Positions 52,987-62,511 are shown, counted from the first letter of the stretch. The stretch: 64,000 nucleotides of DNA from an uncultured Bacteroidales bacterium (GCA_900542355.1 UQNE01000002.1:171909-235908); one strand, 5' to 3'. Notes: a model not told the origin generated them from the sequence alone. Made by a program: numbers and translations.

Positions 52987-55950
52987 ATGAAGAAGATATT
53001 TCTTGCCTTAGTAGGTGTCTTTCTCTCTTCCCTTCTTTGGGCAGACATCTCCGGTGTCGTGCGCGATGAGCAAGGCGAACCGCTCATCGGCGTCTCTGTC
53101 CTCATCGAGGGCACTACCCAAGGTACTATCACCGATTTTGATGGCAACTTCACGCTCAACGCCCAAGAGGGGCAGACCCTCGAGGTGAGTTACATGGGCT
53201 ATCGCACCGAGCATGTTCGTGTCTCAGGCTCCTCGCTGGCGGTCGTCTTGCGAGAGGATACCAAGACACTCGATGAGGTCGTCGTAGTCGGCTATGGCAC
53301 GCAGAAACGCTCTGACCTTACCGGCTCCGTCGCTTCCGTCAAGGCAGATGATGTCAACGCCGTCCCCACAAGCAGTGTCGCCGAGATGTTGCGCGGGCAG
53401 GCTGCAGGCGTGGTCGTTACCCAAAACAGCGCACGCCCGGGCGGGCAGTCCGACATCGTCATCCGTGGTAAGAAATCCCTCACGGGCGGCAACGCTCCGC
53501 TCTATATCGTGGACGGAACACCTGTGGATAATATCGACGATTTCAACTCCCAAGACATCGAGTCTGTCGAGGTGCTCAAAGACGCTGCCGCACAGGCTAT
53601 CTATGGTGCGCGTGCTAGCAACGGTGTCATCCTCGTTACCACCAAAAAGGGGGCAGAGGGCAAGACCTCCGTGGACATCAATGCCTACGCTGGTGCGCAG
53701 ATGGTCAAGCGCAATTTCGACCTCTATTCCGGCGCCGAATGGGCGCAACTCAAGCGGGAGGCCAACCGATCCTTCGTCTATGACCCCGCTACCAAAACCG
53801 CCACCGGCACCTATCAAGACGATGCCTCGCTCTTCGGCAATATGTACCAAAACTTTGTAGATCAGCAATATACCGACTGGGAAAACCTCATGGTTCACCC
53901 TGCTCTCCAGCAGAAATACGACATCAGTGTCCGCACCGGCAACGACCGCTCTAAGATGTCTGCCGCACTCGGCTATTTCGATCAAGAAGGTATGATCTCC
54001 CCTGCCAACTACCAACGCTACAACGCCCGCTTCGATTTCTCGCAGAAACTCGGCAAGCGCGTTACGCTCGGTTTCAAGACCAACTATATCCATAGCAATC
54101 AGAAGTCCGAGGACTCCGATTTTGCTAAGGTGCTTACCGAGTCCCCGCTCCTTAGTGCTTACGATGCCGATGGCAACATGCTCTCCCTCCTGGCGGACAG
54201 CAAGTGGAGTCCGCTCTGGAACAATGCCCACTACACCTCCGACAAGAAAACCGACCGATTCATGCTCGGGGCTAACCTCAACTGGGACATCTGGGGCGGA
54301 TTCACCTATCGCCTCAATGCCTCTGTCAACTATCGCAACCAAGAGCAAGGCACCTACCAAGACTCCAAGCACGAGAAAGGCAGTTCCGTCGGCGGACAGG
54401 CGGCTATCACCAACACACGCTATGTCGATTATCTCTTGGAGAATATCTTTGGCTACGACCATACTTGGCAAGACAAACATCATCTCAATGTTACCCTCGT
54501 TCAGTCTATCGAGTCAATCCGTACCACCAAGACCCAAACTTCCGGCTCAGGCTTTGCTACCGACGACCTTGGCTACAACAATATCTCTGCCGCTTCGATC
54601 ACCAACCCTACCGTGCGCACTATCACTCCTCGCCACTTGGTGAGTTTCATGGGGCGTGTCAACTACAGCCTCATGGATAAATACTTGTTCTCTGTCAGCG
54701 CACGCGTCGATGGCTCCAGTGTCTTCGGCAAAAATAGCAAGTGGGGTGTCTTCCCCGCAGGCTCTTTCGCATGGCGTATCAATCAAGAGGACTGGCTCGT
54801 AGATGTCAATTGGCTTACCAATCTCAAACTGCGCCTGTCTGCAGGTTCGGTCGGCAATCAAGCCATCGATCCCTATCAGACTCAAGGTCTTGTCGATGGC
54901 TACTATATGAAGTTCGGCGACCAAAACGCAATGGTCGGATACCTGCCCTCCACCCAATTGCAGAACCCCGACCTCAAATGGGAAACCACTACCAGTTACA
55001 ATGTCGGCATCGACTTCGGCTTCCTCCGCGACCGTATCATGGGCTCCGTCGAGTACTACTACGCCAAGACTACCGACCTCCTTGTCGAGAAGAGCATCAA
55101 CCAAACCACCGGCTACAACACACAGTTGGTCAATATGGGCTCTGTCATGAACCAAGGTGTGGAGATCACCGCCAATTTTGTACCCGTCAAGATAAAGAAT
55201 TTTACTTGGACAATCGACCTCATCTGGGCGCACAATCAGAATAAGATTCTCTCGCTCAATGGTGCTACCGGTGCCGATGGACAACTCCTCAACGATGAGG
55301 CCAACAACTGGTTCATCGGGCATAACATCAATGCTTACTACGATTATGTCTTCGATGGTATATGGCAACTCGATGACGATATACCTGACTATGGAGGCAC
55401 CTATCAGCCCCAACCCGGCGACATCCGTGTGCGCGATGTCAATGGCGACGGACAAATCACACCCGACGACCGTGTTGTCATCGATCGCGACCCCAAATGG
55501 ACTGCCTCACTCGGTACTTCGTTCAAGTTCTACGGAGTGGACATCACCTTCGATTTCTATGGCGTCTATGGTGCCGTGCGCCAGAACAACTACCTCTATG
55601 CTGCTAACCAAGGCGGAGACCTCAAAGGCGTGCGCAATGGTATCAAGGTGGACTACTGGACGATCGAGAACCCGAGCAACACTGCTCCGCGCCCTCGTGA
55701 TGGCAATATCTCCTATTTCTCTTCGCTCTCCTATCAAGACGCCTCCTATTTCCGCTTGCGCAACCTCTCTGTCGGCTACTCTTTCCCAAAGAAACTGATT
55801 GCCAAAGCCAAGATGACCAACCTGCGCATCTATTGCACGGCGTCCAATCTCTTTACCTGCACCCGCTATCAGAGTTACAGCCCCGAGGCAAGTGCCGGTA
55901 GTTATCCCGAACCACGCACCGTTATCGGCGGTCTGAACCTCAGTTTCTGA
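52987..55950 (+). CDS. SusC/RagA-family TonB-dependent outer-membrane transporter
   Basis: A complete 987-residue SusC. The signal peptide (LALVGVFLSSLLWA) is followed by the carboxypeptidase-like domain (ISGVVRDEQGEPLIGVSVLIEG, then TITDFDGNFTL). The TonB box region and plug follow (DEVVVVGYGTQKRSDLTGSVASV, then RGKKSLTGGNAPLYIVDGTPV), then the barrel, ending in the typical GGLNLSF strand. Late calcium-loop-like DVNGDGQITPDDR is present. It imports oligosaccharides across the outer membrane with the SusD encoded 41 bp downstream. The divergent sensor-regulator is its likely activator. Confidence 0.97.
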   Translation: MKKIFLALVGVFLSSLLWADISGVVRDEQGEPLIGVSVLIEGTTQGTITDFDGNFTLNAQEGQTLEVSYMGYRTEHVRVSGSSLAVVLREDTKTLDEVVVVGYGTQKRSDLTGSVASVKADDVNAVPTSSVAEMLRGQAAGVVVTQNSARPGGQSDIVIRGKKSLTGGNAPLYIVDGTPVDNIDDFNSQDIESVEVLKDAAAQAIYGARASNGVILVTTKKGAEGKTSVDINAYAGAQMVKRNFDLYSGAEWAQLKREANRSFVYDPATKTATGTYQDDASLFGNMYQNFVDQQYTDWENLMVHPALQQKYDISVRTGNDRSKMSAALGYFDQEGMISPANYQRYNARFDFSQKLGKRVTLGFKTNYIHSNQKSEDSDFAKVLTESPLLSAYDADGNMLSLLADSKWSPLWNNAHYTSDKKTDRFMLGANLNWDIWGGFTYRLNASVNYRNQEQGTYQDSKHEKGSSVGGQAAITNTRYVDYLLENIFGYDHTWQDKHHLNVTLVQSIESIRTTKTQTSGSGFATDDLGYNNISAASITNPTVRTITPRHLVSFMGRVNYSLMDKYLFSVSARVDGSSVFGKNSKWGVFPAGSFAWRINQEDWLVDVNWLTNLKLRLSAGSVGNQAIDPYQTQGLVDGYYMKFGDQNAMVGYLPSTQLQNPDLKWETTTSYNVGIDFGFLRDRIMGSVEYYYAKTTDLLVEKSINQTTGYNTQLVNMGSVMNQGVEITANFVPVKIKNFTWTIDLIWAHNQNKILSLNGATGADGQLLNDEANNWFIGHNINAYYDYVFDGIWQLDDDIPDYGGTYQPQPGDIRVRDVNGDGQITPDDRVVIDRDPKWTASLGTSFKFYGVDITFDFYGVYGAVRQNNYLYAANQGGDLKGVRNGIKVDYWTIENPSNTAPRPRDGNISYFSSLSYQDASYFRLRNLSVGYSFPKKLIAKAKMTNLRIYCTASNLFTCTRYQSYSPEASAGSYPEPRTVIGGLNLSF

Positions 55951-55991
55951 TAATACTATACGATTCTTAACTCCTAAACGCCTATAAAACA

Positions 55992-57599
55992 ATGAGATAT
56001 AATATCAAATCATTATGCATTATACATTATGCATTCTTCATTGTCTTGCTTTCTTCTTGCAACAACTGGTTAGACGAGAAAGTCTATACGCAGCCCACGG
56101 GCGAGTACATCGTTTCCACCCCCGCAGGTATGGCGAGTGCCGTGCTGGCGATGTACTACAAAGACCGTGAGATATTCCGCAACAACGACGACTCCGAGAC
56201 CACACTTTGGATGAATATGCTCATCGGTGATGACATCACCTATTGCCGTGCCGGCGAGGGAATCCCGCAGTTCGGCAGATACGAGAACCTGCTGCCTACT
56301 ACCCCTAGCGTAGCCCGTCTGTGGAAACAGCAGTATGCGATGATTGGTTATGCCAATATGGTCATCGCTGCAGCCGACAAAGTGGATATGACCGACCCGG
56401 TCGCTGTCCAAGCCGTAGCCGAAGCACGCGTCTTCCGTGCCCACGCCTACCTCCGGCTCATTCAACGCTACGACAATATCTACCTCACTACGCGCGTTAC
56501 CACACCCGAGAACATCAACGATTCAATCACCTACGCTCCCGCAGCCAAAGAGGATGTCTATGCGCTTATGGACGAAGACCTCGATTATGCTATCGCCCAC
56601 CTGCCTGCCACCACCACGCAACCGGGGCGATTTACGCAGGGACTGGCACGCCTCCTGCGGGCTAAGTCTGCCGCTTGGCAAGGCAAATGGCAAGAGTGTG
56701 CCGACCAAATCAACGCTATCGAGCAGAGTGGGGTATATGCCCTCCTCTCCAATCCGCAAGACATATTCAACGCACCCGACCTCAACCACTCCGAGGCCAT
56801 CCTCGTCTCCCAGTGGAGCAAGTCCACGGGCGGTTGGTTCACCAATTCGGTTACCAACACCAACAGCGGACACCGTATGTGCATCCATTGTACACCGCTC
56901 TACAATCAAGAGCGAGGGATGTTAATCGATTATGCCTCAGGCGGTTACCCTTGGGGACGAGTGTTCCCCAATCAGTACTTGCTTAGCCTCTACGACCAAG
57001 CGCACGATACCCGCTACTCTGCTTTCTACAAGACGGCTTGGACATACAACGACCCCGACAACCTCCCCCGTGGCAGACACCTCGGCGATACGCTCATCGC
57101 CACTTCCCAAGCGCAGTACCTCAATGTGCACCCCATGTGTACCAAGTACAACGACTCCTACACACGCACTTCCGCTACCGACAACCAATCCTTCAAAGAC
57201 ATCATCATCTATCGCCTTCCCGATGCGTATGTCCTTGGTTGTGAGGCATATATACATCTCGGTAGGCAAGATTCTGCCCTCTATTACTACAACAAGACCT
57301 ACACTCGTGCCGGCAATCCTGCCGAGACACGCACGATTACCATCGCTATGCTCGCCGACGAGCAGGCGCGTGAGTTAGCCCTCGAGGGAGACCGCTGGAA
57401 CTTCCTCAAGCGAGAAAACCTGCTCGTGCCGCAAGTCCAAAAGCACGGTGGCGAGTATGTCTATAGCGACCGTTTCGACCGTGTCCTCAACTGCGATACC
57501 GTCATTCGTGCTAACATCAGCGAATACCATATGCGCTGGCCTATCCCGCAGGCACAACGCGACATCATGCATACCTACCCGCAGAACCCGGGCTATTGA
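55992..57599 (+). CDS. SusD/RagB-family lipoprotein
   Basis: A 535-residue lipoprotein with lipobox LLSSC (cysteine near residue 23) followed by NNWLDEKVYTQPTGEYIV. SusD features include EARVFRAHAYLRLIQRYDNIYLTT and ADEQARELALEGDRWNFLKREN at the C-terminal side. It is the surface glycan-binding partner of the SusC upstream. The DNA that encodes its signal peptide (56011-56045) consists of a dispersed intergenic repeat, so this signal peptide may have been built from repeat sequence. Confidence 0.95.
   Translation: MRYNIKSLCIIHYAFFIVLLSSCNNWLDEKVYTQPTGEYIVSTPAGMASAVLAMYYKDREIFRNNDDSETTLWMNMLIGDDITYCRAGEGIPQFGRYENLLPTTPSVARLWKQQYAMIGYANMVIAAADKVDMTDPVAVQAVAEARVFRAHAYLRLIQRYDNIYLTTRVTTPENINDSITYAPAAKEDVYALMDEDLDYAIAHLPATTTQPGRFTQGLARLLRAKSAAWQGKWQECADQINAIEQSGVYALLSNPQDIFNAPDLNHSEAILVSQWSKSTGGWFTNSVTNTNSGHRMCIHCTPLYNQERGMLIDYASGGYPWGRVFPNQYLLSLYDQAHDTRYSAFYKTAWTYNDPDNLPRGRHLGDTLIATSQAQYLNVHPMCTKYNDSYTRTSATDNQSFKDIIIYRLPDAYVLGCEAYIHLGRQDSALYYYNKTYTRAGNPAETRTITIAMLADEQARELALEGDRWNFLKRENLLVPQVQKHGGEYVYSDRFDRVLNCDTVIRANISEYHMRWPIPQAQRDIMHTYPQNPGY
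56011..56045 (+). repeat. ATTATGCATT-type repeat inside a signal-peptide coding region
   Basis: CATTATGCATTATACATTAT followed by GCATTCTTCATTGTC shares the words of the repeat at 21163-21210. Here it encodes the CIIHYAFFIV part of the SusD signal peptide. Confidence 0.6.
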
Positions 57600-57614
57600 G
57601 CCTGCCCCTCTCGG

Positions 57615-57682
57615 GTAGCCCCGCTTTGAGTGCGGCATAGTGCAACCCCGGTGTCCTGTATCGCAGACCTCAATAGGGCTAC
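57615..57682 (+). other. Possible hairpin between susD and the downstream secreted-protein genes
   Basis: GTAGCCC (57615-57621) and GGGCTAC (57676-57682) are complementary, with a smaller CCGC/GCGG stem inside the loop. There is no T run, so it could be a processing or attenuation structure that lowers expression of the distal genes. Confidence 0.35.
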
Positions 57683-57727
57683 AATACCAACAACTATGAT
57701 AATCATTAACTGTTAAATAAATACATT

Positions 57728-58756
57728 ATGAAAAAGTTTTTCTTCTTGGCTTCGGTGGCTATGGTTGCGCTGAGCCTCAATGCACAAGACCTGCTGCTCG
57801 AGGAGTACTTCGAGTACGAACCGGGTACAAACCTCATTACGGATACTGTTACCGCCTCCGACAATATCGATGGCGTAACGGGCTGGAGTACAGTCTCCAA
57901 TAAGAACTCGGGGCTTACTCGCTTTACGATCACTGATGCTCCGCTTACCTACGACGGATACGCCGGCTCGGGTATGGGCAACGCCCTTCTCTTTACGCCG
58001 CAATCTCAATCGGGACAATCCGTGTTCAAAAACTGGAGCCACGGCATCACCAACGATACCACTATCTACATCGCTTTTATGCTTCAATTCCCCAAGCAGT
58101 CAGTTAATTATCCCGGCTCTGACTATTTCTTCGGTATCAAGATGGAGCCCGCAGCATCGTCGTCCAACTTTGCCGGCCGCCTCTATGCTGCCGTTGAGGC
58201 AATGGATGAGGTAACAGGCACACCCTTTACAGGTCAAGAAATATCCTTTGGCATCAATAAGTCGAGCGACGGACAAGCCGTTTGGTCTAACCCCGAAGAA
58301 GAACCTTTCTTCACTTTCGACCAAACCTATCTCATAGTCTATAAGTACCATGTCGGTGTCATCAACGGTGCTACTGCCGCAGAGGAACAGGGTAACTATG
58401 ACGACGAGTCTTGGCTCTATGTCAACCCTGTTCTCTCCGCTGAACCTGCCGAAGCAACCCTCCACCAAAAAGACCCCAAAGGCAAAGACGCTTTCCGCCT
58501 CTCGAGTTCGGGCAAAGAGATGGGCTCGCTCCGTGGCTTCTACCTCCGTGGTGGCGAACCGGGCAAAGCCAATGCCATCGCACCCTATATCATCGATGGT
58601 ATCCGTGTTGGCTATTCATGGGAGAGCGTAGTCGGTGAGCAGACACCTATCTCCAATGCGCAAGTCCTTGCTCCTGCTACCAAAGTCATCGAGAACGGGC
58701 AAGTGCTGATTCGTCGTGGCGAGAACACCTACAACCTGCTCGGTACACAACTCTAA
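57728..58756 (+). CDS. Secreted protein with shared C-terminal tail, function unknown
   Basis: A 342-residue protein with a signal peptide (FFLASVAMVALSLNAQ). The body is predicted all-beta, with segments such as GMGNALLFTPQSQSG and YIAFMLQFPKQSVNYPG suggesting a jelly-roll like those of carbohydrate-binding modules, but I cannot name a family. Residues 317-342 (VIENGQVLIRRG and YNLLG) are the tail shared with 7584, 58766 and 60829. It is in the second locus between susD and the GH50-like gene (9-bp gap to the latter). It could be a surface-exposed or secreted glycan-binding protein. Confidence 0.75.
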   Translation: MKKFFFLASVAMVALSLNAQDLLLEEYFEYEPGTNLITDTVTASDNIDGVTGWSTVSNKNSGLTRFTITDAPLTYDGYAGSGMGNALLFTPQSQSGQSVFKNWSHGITNDTTIYIAFMLQFPKQSVNYPGSDYFFGIKMEPAASSSNFAGRLYAAVEAMDEVTGTPFTGQEISFGINKSSDGQAVWSNPEEEPFFTFDQTYLIVYKYHVGVINGATAAEEQGNYDDESWLYVNPVLSAEPAEATLHQKDPKGKDAFRLSSSGKEMGSLRGFYLRGGEPGKANAIAPYIIDGIRVGYSWESVVGEQTPISNAQVLAPATKVIENGQVLIRRGENTYNLLGTQL

Positions 58757-58765
58757 TCACCTCGC

Positions 58766-60748
58766 ATGAAGCGTATTCTTTCATTAGGTACAATCTTGGT
58801 GGTGGCAGGCGCATTGTCTGCTGCTACCTTGAATGCGAAAGCCACCTACGGAGGAGGGTGGGGCAGTTACAACATCTCTCTCGTCTCCTCGCTTAGTGGC
58901 TACACTCCCGTTGCGGATGCCTCCACCGATTATACCCGCACAGGTGCGTGTGCCTACCTCCGTGCAGATTCCACAGGTTTCTACCATGTCGCCAAGATCG
59001 ACAACCGTTGGTGGCTCATCGATCCCGATGGATACGCTGGCATCAATATGGCGGTTACCAGCCTCGATGCTACGGCTCTCCAAGACGACTACGACCTTCT
59101 GCGACGCAATGGCTTCAACGGCACGGGCAATTTTATCGCCTCCGAGTCGCAGACCAAGAATAGCAACAACCTCTGGAACTATGGGCAGATGTCCTACACA
59201 CGACGGTACAATTTCTACGCTTCCTATCGTCAGGTGCGCCACAACTACTACACCACACCCGCATCCGCGCGAAACAATACCGCCTATCTCTTGGTCTTCG
59301 ATCCTCAGTTCGAGGTCTTCTGCCAAACAAAAGCCAAAGAAAACCTATCATCGTTTGCTACCGAACGAGACCTCCTCGGCTATTTCACCGACAACGAACT
59401 GCCCTTCAACGATCGTCAGTTAGCCCTTGTCGCTTCTACGCTTTCTGCCGGCGACCCCACTTATGATTCTACGGCGGTATGGGCAACCCTACACAATATA
59501 GATATGGCAGAGGCGGCCAAAGGCAATGTCACCCAAGCGCAAAAAGAAGCCTACGCCATCTGCTTGGCGGAGCGATACTACAGCGTCGTTACTGCGGCTA
59601 TCCGTGCAGTTGACCCCAACCACATGATTCTCGGCAGCCGCCTCCATGGCGTACCGCGCGGCATCCAAGGCGTAGTCGATATGTCCCACCGCTATTGCGA
59701 TGTTACATCCGTCAATTTCTACGATACTTTCTGCCCCAACGACCAGATAGCACGCACCTCGTGGACCAACGACCACCCATGCCTCGTTACCGAGTTCTAT
59801 ATCAAGGACATCCATTTCGCTTCGGGTGTTCAAGAGGGCGCAGGCTGGTATGTCAATACCCAAGATGACCGCGGACGATGGTATCAGAATACCTGTCTGC
59901 AACTCTTGCAGAACCCCTGCTTCATCGGCTGGCAGTACTTTCGCTTCATGGACAATAATAACTCCAACAAAGGACTTGTCTCGCCCCAACGCACCGAGTA
60001 TACCGATATGACGCGCTACACCGCGGAACTCAATTCGCAGGTCTATCGCCTCATCGATTTCTTCGATGGCACCTCCCGTTGCCCGCAAGGCTCGCTTACC
60101 GAGTGTGCGTTTTCCCCCGTGGCAGACACCTATCTCACCCCGGGTACCAAGCAAGAGGACACCCACGGCTCTGAACTGACCCTTCTCGTGCGCTACTATG
60201 GCACTGAGAATCAACGCCGTGAGTCGTTCCTCTCGTTCGACCTCTCCCGCATAGATAGCCTTATTCCCTATCTCAAAAAGGCTGAGTTGCGTCTCGTCTG
60301 TGCTACCACCGATGCCGAACCGCACAACCTGCTCATCTCCGGTGTGGAAGACGCTTCGTGGAACGAGAACACCCTCTGTGGCGCACTGCGGGCTGCCAAT
60401 GCTTCGTGGAAAAGCACCTACAACCGTCTTGCCTCCTACAAGCAGTCCTTCTCTGCCGATAGCATCTACTCGTTCGATGTTACCCCGTGGGTGCGCGACT
60501 ATCCCGATAAGCCTTCGTTCAAACTTCATGCGCTTACCAAGACCGATAACCCCGTGTCCTTCTACTCCCGCGAGTCGGCTTTTCAACCGCAGTTGGTACT
60601 TACTTTTTGGGGCGAACATACCCTGCCGGAGGCTATCCCGCAAACAAGCAAGACCATGCCCGCTGTCAAAATCATCGAGAACGGACAAATCTATATCCTC
60701 CGTGCCGGCAACAAGTACACCCTCTTCGGCGTACCGCTCAAAAAATAA
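58766..60748 (+). CDS. GH50-like/GH-A clan secreted glycoside hydrolase with DNRLRE (CBM96-like) domain and shared tail
   Basis: A 660-residue protein with a signal peptide (residues 1-24). The catalytic TIM barrel (about 60-430) starts with VAKIDNRWWLIDPDGYAGINMAV, as in GH50 agarases. A probable acid/base is E211 in LLGYFTDNELPF, and a probable nucleophile is E343 in CLVTEFYIKD. Residues about 450-615 form a DNRLRE-type domain (PVADTYLTPGTK, then RESFLSFDLSRIDSLI, then KKAELRLV). Residues 633-660 are the shared tail (IIENGQIYILRAG, YTLFG). GH50 enzymes cleave agarose-type or related galactans. With uronate enzymes downstream the real substrate may be a uronic-acid-containing polymer. Confidence 0.75.
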   Translation: MKRILSLGTILVVAGALSAATLNAKATYGGGWGSYNISLVSSLSGYTPVADASTDYTRTGACAYLRADSTGFYHVAKIDNRWWLIDPDGYAGINMAVTSLDATALQDDYDLLRRNGFNGTGNFIASESQTKNSNNLWNYGQMSYTRRYNFYASYRQVRHNYYTTPASARNNTAYLLVFDPQFEVFCQTKAKENLSSFATERDLLGYFTDNELPFNDRQLALVASTLSAGDPTYDSTAVWATLHNIDMAEAAKGNVTQAQKEAYAICLAERYYSVVTAAIRAVDPNHMILGSRLHGVPRGIQGVVDMSHRYCDVTSVNFYDTFCPNDQIARTSWTNDHPCLVTEFYIKDIHFASGVQEGAGWYVNTQDDRGRWYQNTCLQLLQNPCFIGWQYFRFMDNNNSNKGLVSPQRTEYTDMTRYTAELNSQVYRLIDFFDGTSRCPQGSLTECAFSPVADTYLTPGTKQEDTHGSELTLLVRYYGTENQRRESFLSFDLSRIDSLIPYLKKAELRLVCATTDAEPHNLLISGVEDASWNENTLCGALRAANASWKSTYNRLASYKQSFSADSIYSFDVTPWVRDYPDKPSFKLHALTKTDNPVSFYSRESAFQPQLVLTFWGEHTLPEAIPQTSKTMPAVKIIENGQIYILRAGNKYTLFGVPLKK

Positions 60749-60828
60749 TATAAACTAATCAACAAACAATCAACCAATTAAACCACGCATCAACTAAGCA
60801 ACTCATAAACCCATAAACTTATAAACAA

Positions 60829-61473
60829 ATGAAAAAACTTCTTCTTTCTTTAGCAGTACTTCTGCCTTGTCTTATGGCTTCGGCTCAGTCTTACACCCTC
60901 AGTTTCGTGGAATGCGAAAAAACAGATGGCGATGGTGGTACCGCCTATACCAAAGATGTGGCTTCTATTTTTGGCGAAACCGATAGTGTAGCCTCTATCG
61001 ACAAGCGTGATAATATCTTTCCTGCGCGTATCGGTTGCGGTGCAAAGTTCGGTACTTCTTCCAAAAAAGGTATCATCGAGTTCACTCTTGCTACGCCCGT
61101 CGAGGTAGATTCTATCGTTATCTCTGCAGCAATGTACAGCGAAAAAGAGGGCGCAGATGGCTTCCTCGCAATCAATGTCTTAGCCGGAGATACCACGGCT
61201 TTCACGCTCTCTGCCGGCAACAAAGTCTTTGAAGACTGCGTTTGGAAACCTGCCGATAAGGTTACCACTATCCGTATCAACCAAGCCACTGCCGCCAACC
61301 AACGCTTCTACGCAAAGTCAATCACTATCTATCCCAAAGCCGGTGTCCCCTCGGCTATCGAGGCAACTGCTACTGCTGCCGAAAAGGCACAAAAAGTTAT
61401 CCGCAATGGGCAAGTGCTGATTCTTCGTGGCAACAAGACCTACGATGCACTCGGCAACGAAATCAATTTTTGA
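60829..61473 (+). CDS. Small secreted protein with shared C-terminal tail, function unknown
   Basis: A 214-residue protein with a signal peptide (LLSLAVLLPCLMASAQ). The body is short and beta-rich, with a KKGIIEFTLATPVEVDSIVI stretch and an RINQATAANQRFYAKSITIYP end that hint at a carbohydrate-binding jelly-roll. Residues 187-214 form the shared tail (KVIRNGQVLILRG, YDALG). In body length and style it is a rough counterpart of the 7584 protein at the pectin locus. It sits between the GH50-like gene and the SDR gene in the same orientation. I do not recognise a family. Confidence 0.75.
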   Translation: MKKLLLSLAVLLPCLMASAQSYTLSFVECEKTDGDGGTAYTKDVASIFGETDSVASIDKRDNIFPARIGCGAKFGTSSKKGIIEFTLATPVEVDSIVISAAMYSEKEGADGFLAINVLAGDTTAFTLSAGNKVFEDCVWKPADKVTTIRINQATAANQRFYAKSITIYPKAGVPSAIEATATAAEKAQKVIRNGQVLILRGNKTYDALGNEINF

Positions 61474-61496
61474 TAATTCATCAATTCATTATCAAT

Positions 61497-62306
61497 ATGA
61501 AAAATCTCTTTGATATCTCAGGCAAAGTAGTCGTCCTTACAGGCGGCTGCGGTGTCCTCGGGCAGAGCATTGCCCTCTACCTTGCCGAGCAAGGTGCGCG
61601 TCTCGTCGTTCTCGATCGTAACGAGGAGGCTGGCCGTGCTTTCGAGCAACAACTCAACCAAGTGGGCGAGGGCATGTTCCTCACCACCAATGTCCTCGAT
61701 GAGCAGGCACTCATTCAAAACCGCACCGACATCCTCGCTAAATATGGCACTATCGATGTCCTCCTCAACGCCGCAGGCGGCAATATGGCAGGGGCTACTA
61801 TCGCACCCGACAAAACCTTCCTCGACCTCGACCAAGAGGCTTTCCGCAAGGTGGTCGATCTCAACCTCTTCGGCACCGTACTGCCTACCAAGGTGTTCGG
61901 TAAAGTCCTGTGCGACAACAAGAAAGGTGCTATCGTCAATTTCTGTTCCGAGTCGGCTCTACGCCCCCTCACACGCGTGGTCGGATACAGCGCAGCCAAG
62001 GCGGCTATCGCCAGTTACACCAAGTTCATGGCTGGCGAGATGGCTATGAAGTTCAGTCCCGACATCCGTGTCAACGCTATCGTCCCGGGCTTCCTCGTTA
62101 CCAATCAGAACCGTGCCTTGCTCACCAACCCCGATGGCTCGCTTACCCTCCGCGGGCAACAGGTAGTGGCGCATACACCAGCAGGCCGATTTGGTGAACC
62201 CGAAGAACTCCACGGTACGATCCACTACCTCATCTCCGACGCTTCCTCCTTCGTTACGGGTACGCTTGCAGTCGTAGATGGCGGCTTCGACGCTTTCTCT
62301 ATCTGA
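61497..62306 (+). CDS. SDR-family D-mannonate oxidoreductase (UxuB-like)
   Basis: 269 residues from the ATG at 61497 (the TTG at 61470 overlaps the previous stop). It is a classical short-chain dehydrogenase: cofactor motif GGCGVLG near residue 16, NAAGGN near residue 90, catalytic serine in FCSESAL, YSAAK and a VDGG end. The sequence resembles the SDR fructuronate reductases of Bacteroidota, which convert fructuronate to D-mannonate, the substrate of the UxuA dehydratase encoded next. The 251-bp gap between the two contains a dispersed repeat. Confidence 0.85.
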   Translation: MKNLFDISGKVVVLTGGCGVLGQSIALYLAEQGARLVVLDRNEEAGRAFEQQLNQVGEGMFLTTNVLDEQALIQNRTDILAKYGTIDVLLNAAGGNMAGATIAPDKTFLDLDQEAFRKVVDLNLFGTVLPTKVFGKVLCDNKKGAIVNFCSESALRPLTRVVGYSAAKAAIASYTKFMAGEMAMKFSPDIRVNAIVPGFLVTNQNRALLTNPDGSLTLRGQQVVAHTPAGRFGEPEELHGTIHYLISDASSFVTGTLAVVDGGFDAFSI

Positions 62307-62466
62307 TAGAGAAACGCCTTCCTTCGTCGGGTAGCAGCGTATGGCACGCCTTTTCGTGGTTTAGAACGCACTCGAAACGACAGGGCTCTGTTTAGACAAA
62401 AGATAGTATTTGGTTAAAAATAACCCCGATTTGTAATGGTATTTTTATATTTCTATTCCCTGCTTT

Positions 62467-62511
62467 CGTCGAGTTCTTGTCGAGACCTAATCGAGACCTA
62501 ACCGAGTTCTG
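62467..62511 (+). repeat. Dispersed TCGAGACCTAA-type intergenic repeat, copy 4
   Basis: It contains GTCGAGTTCTTGTCGAGACC then TAATCGAGACCTAACC, in the gap between the UxuB-like and UxuA genes. Related to 8571-8610, 17228-17272 and 41172-41216. Confidence 0.8.

Noticed and set aside
53224..54483. 419-residue open frame on the minus strand within susC
   Set aside because: It lies wholly inside the clear SusC coding sequence in antisense and shows no family pattern; long antisense frames are common here because of base and codon composition.
62360..62400. Sigma-54-like site before uxuA (ATGGCACGCCTTTTCG near 62340)
   Set aside because: The -12 part lacks the GC at the required 10-bp spacing.
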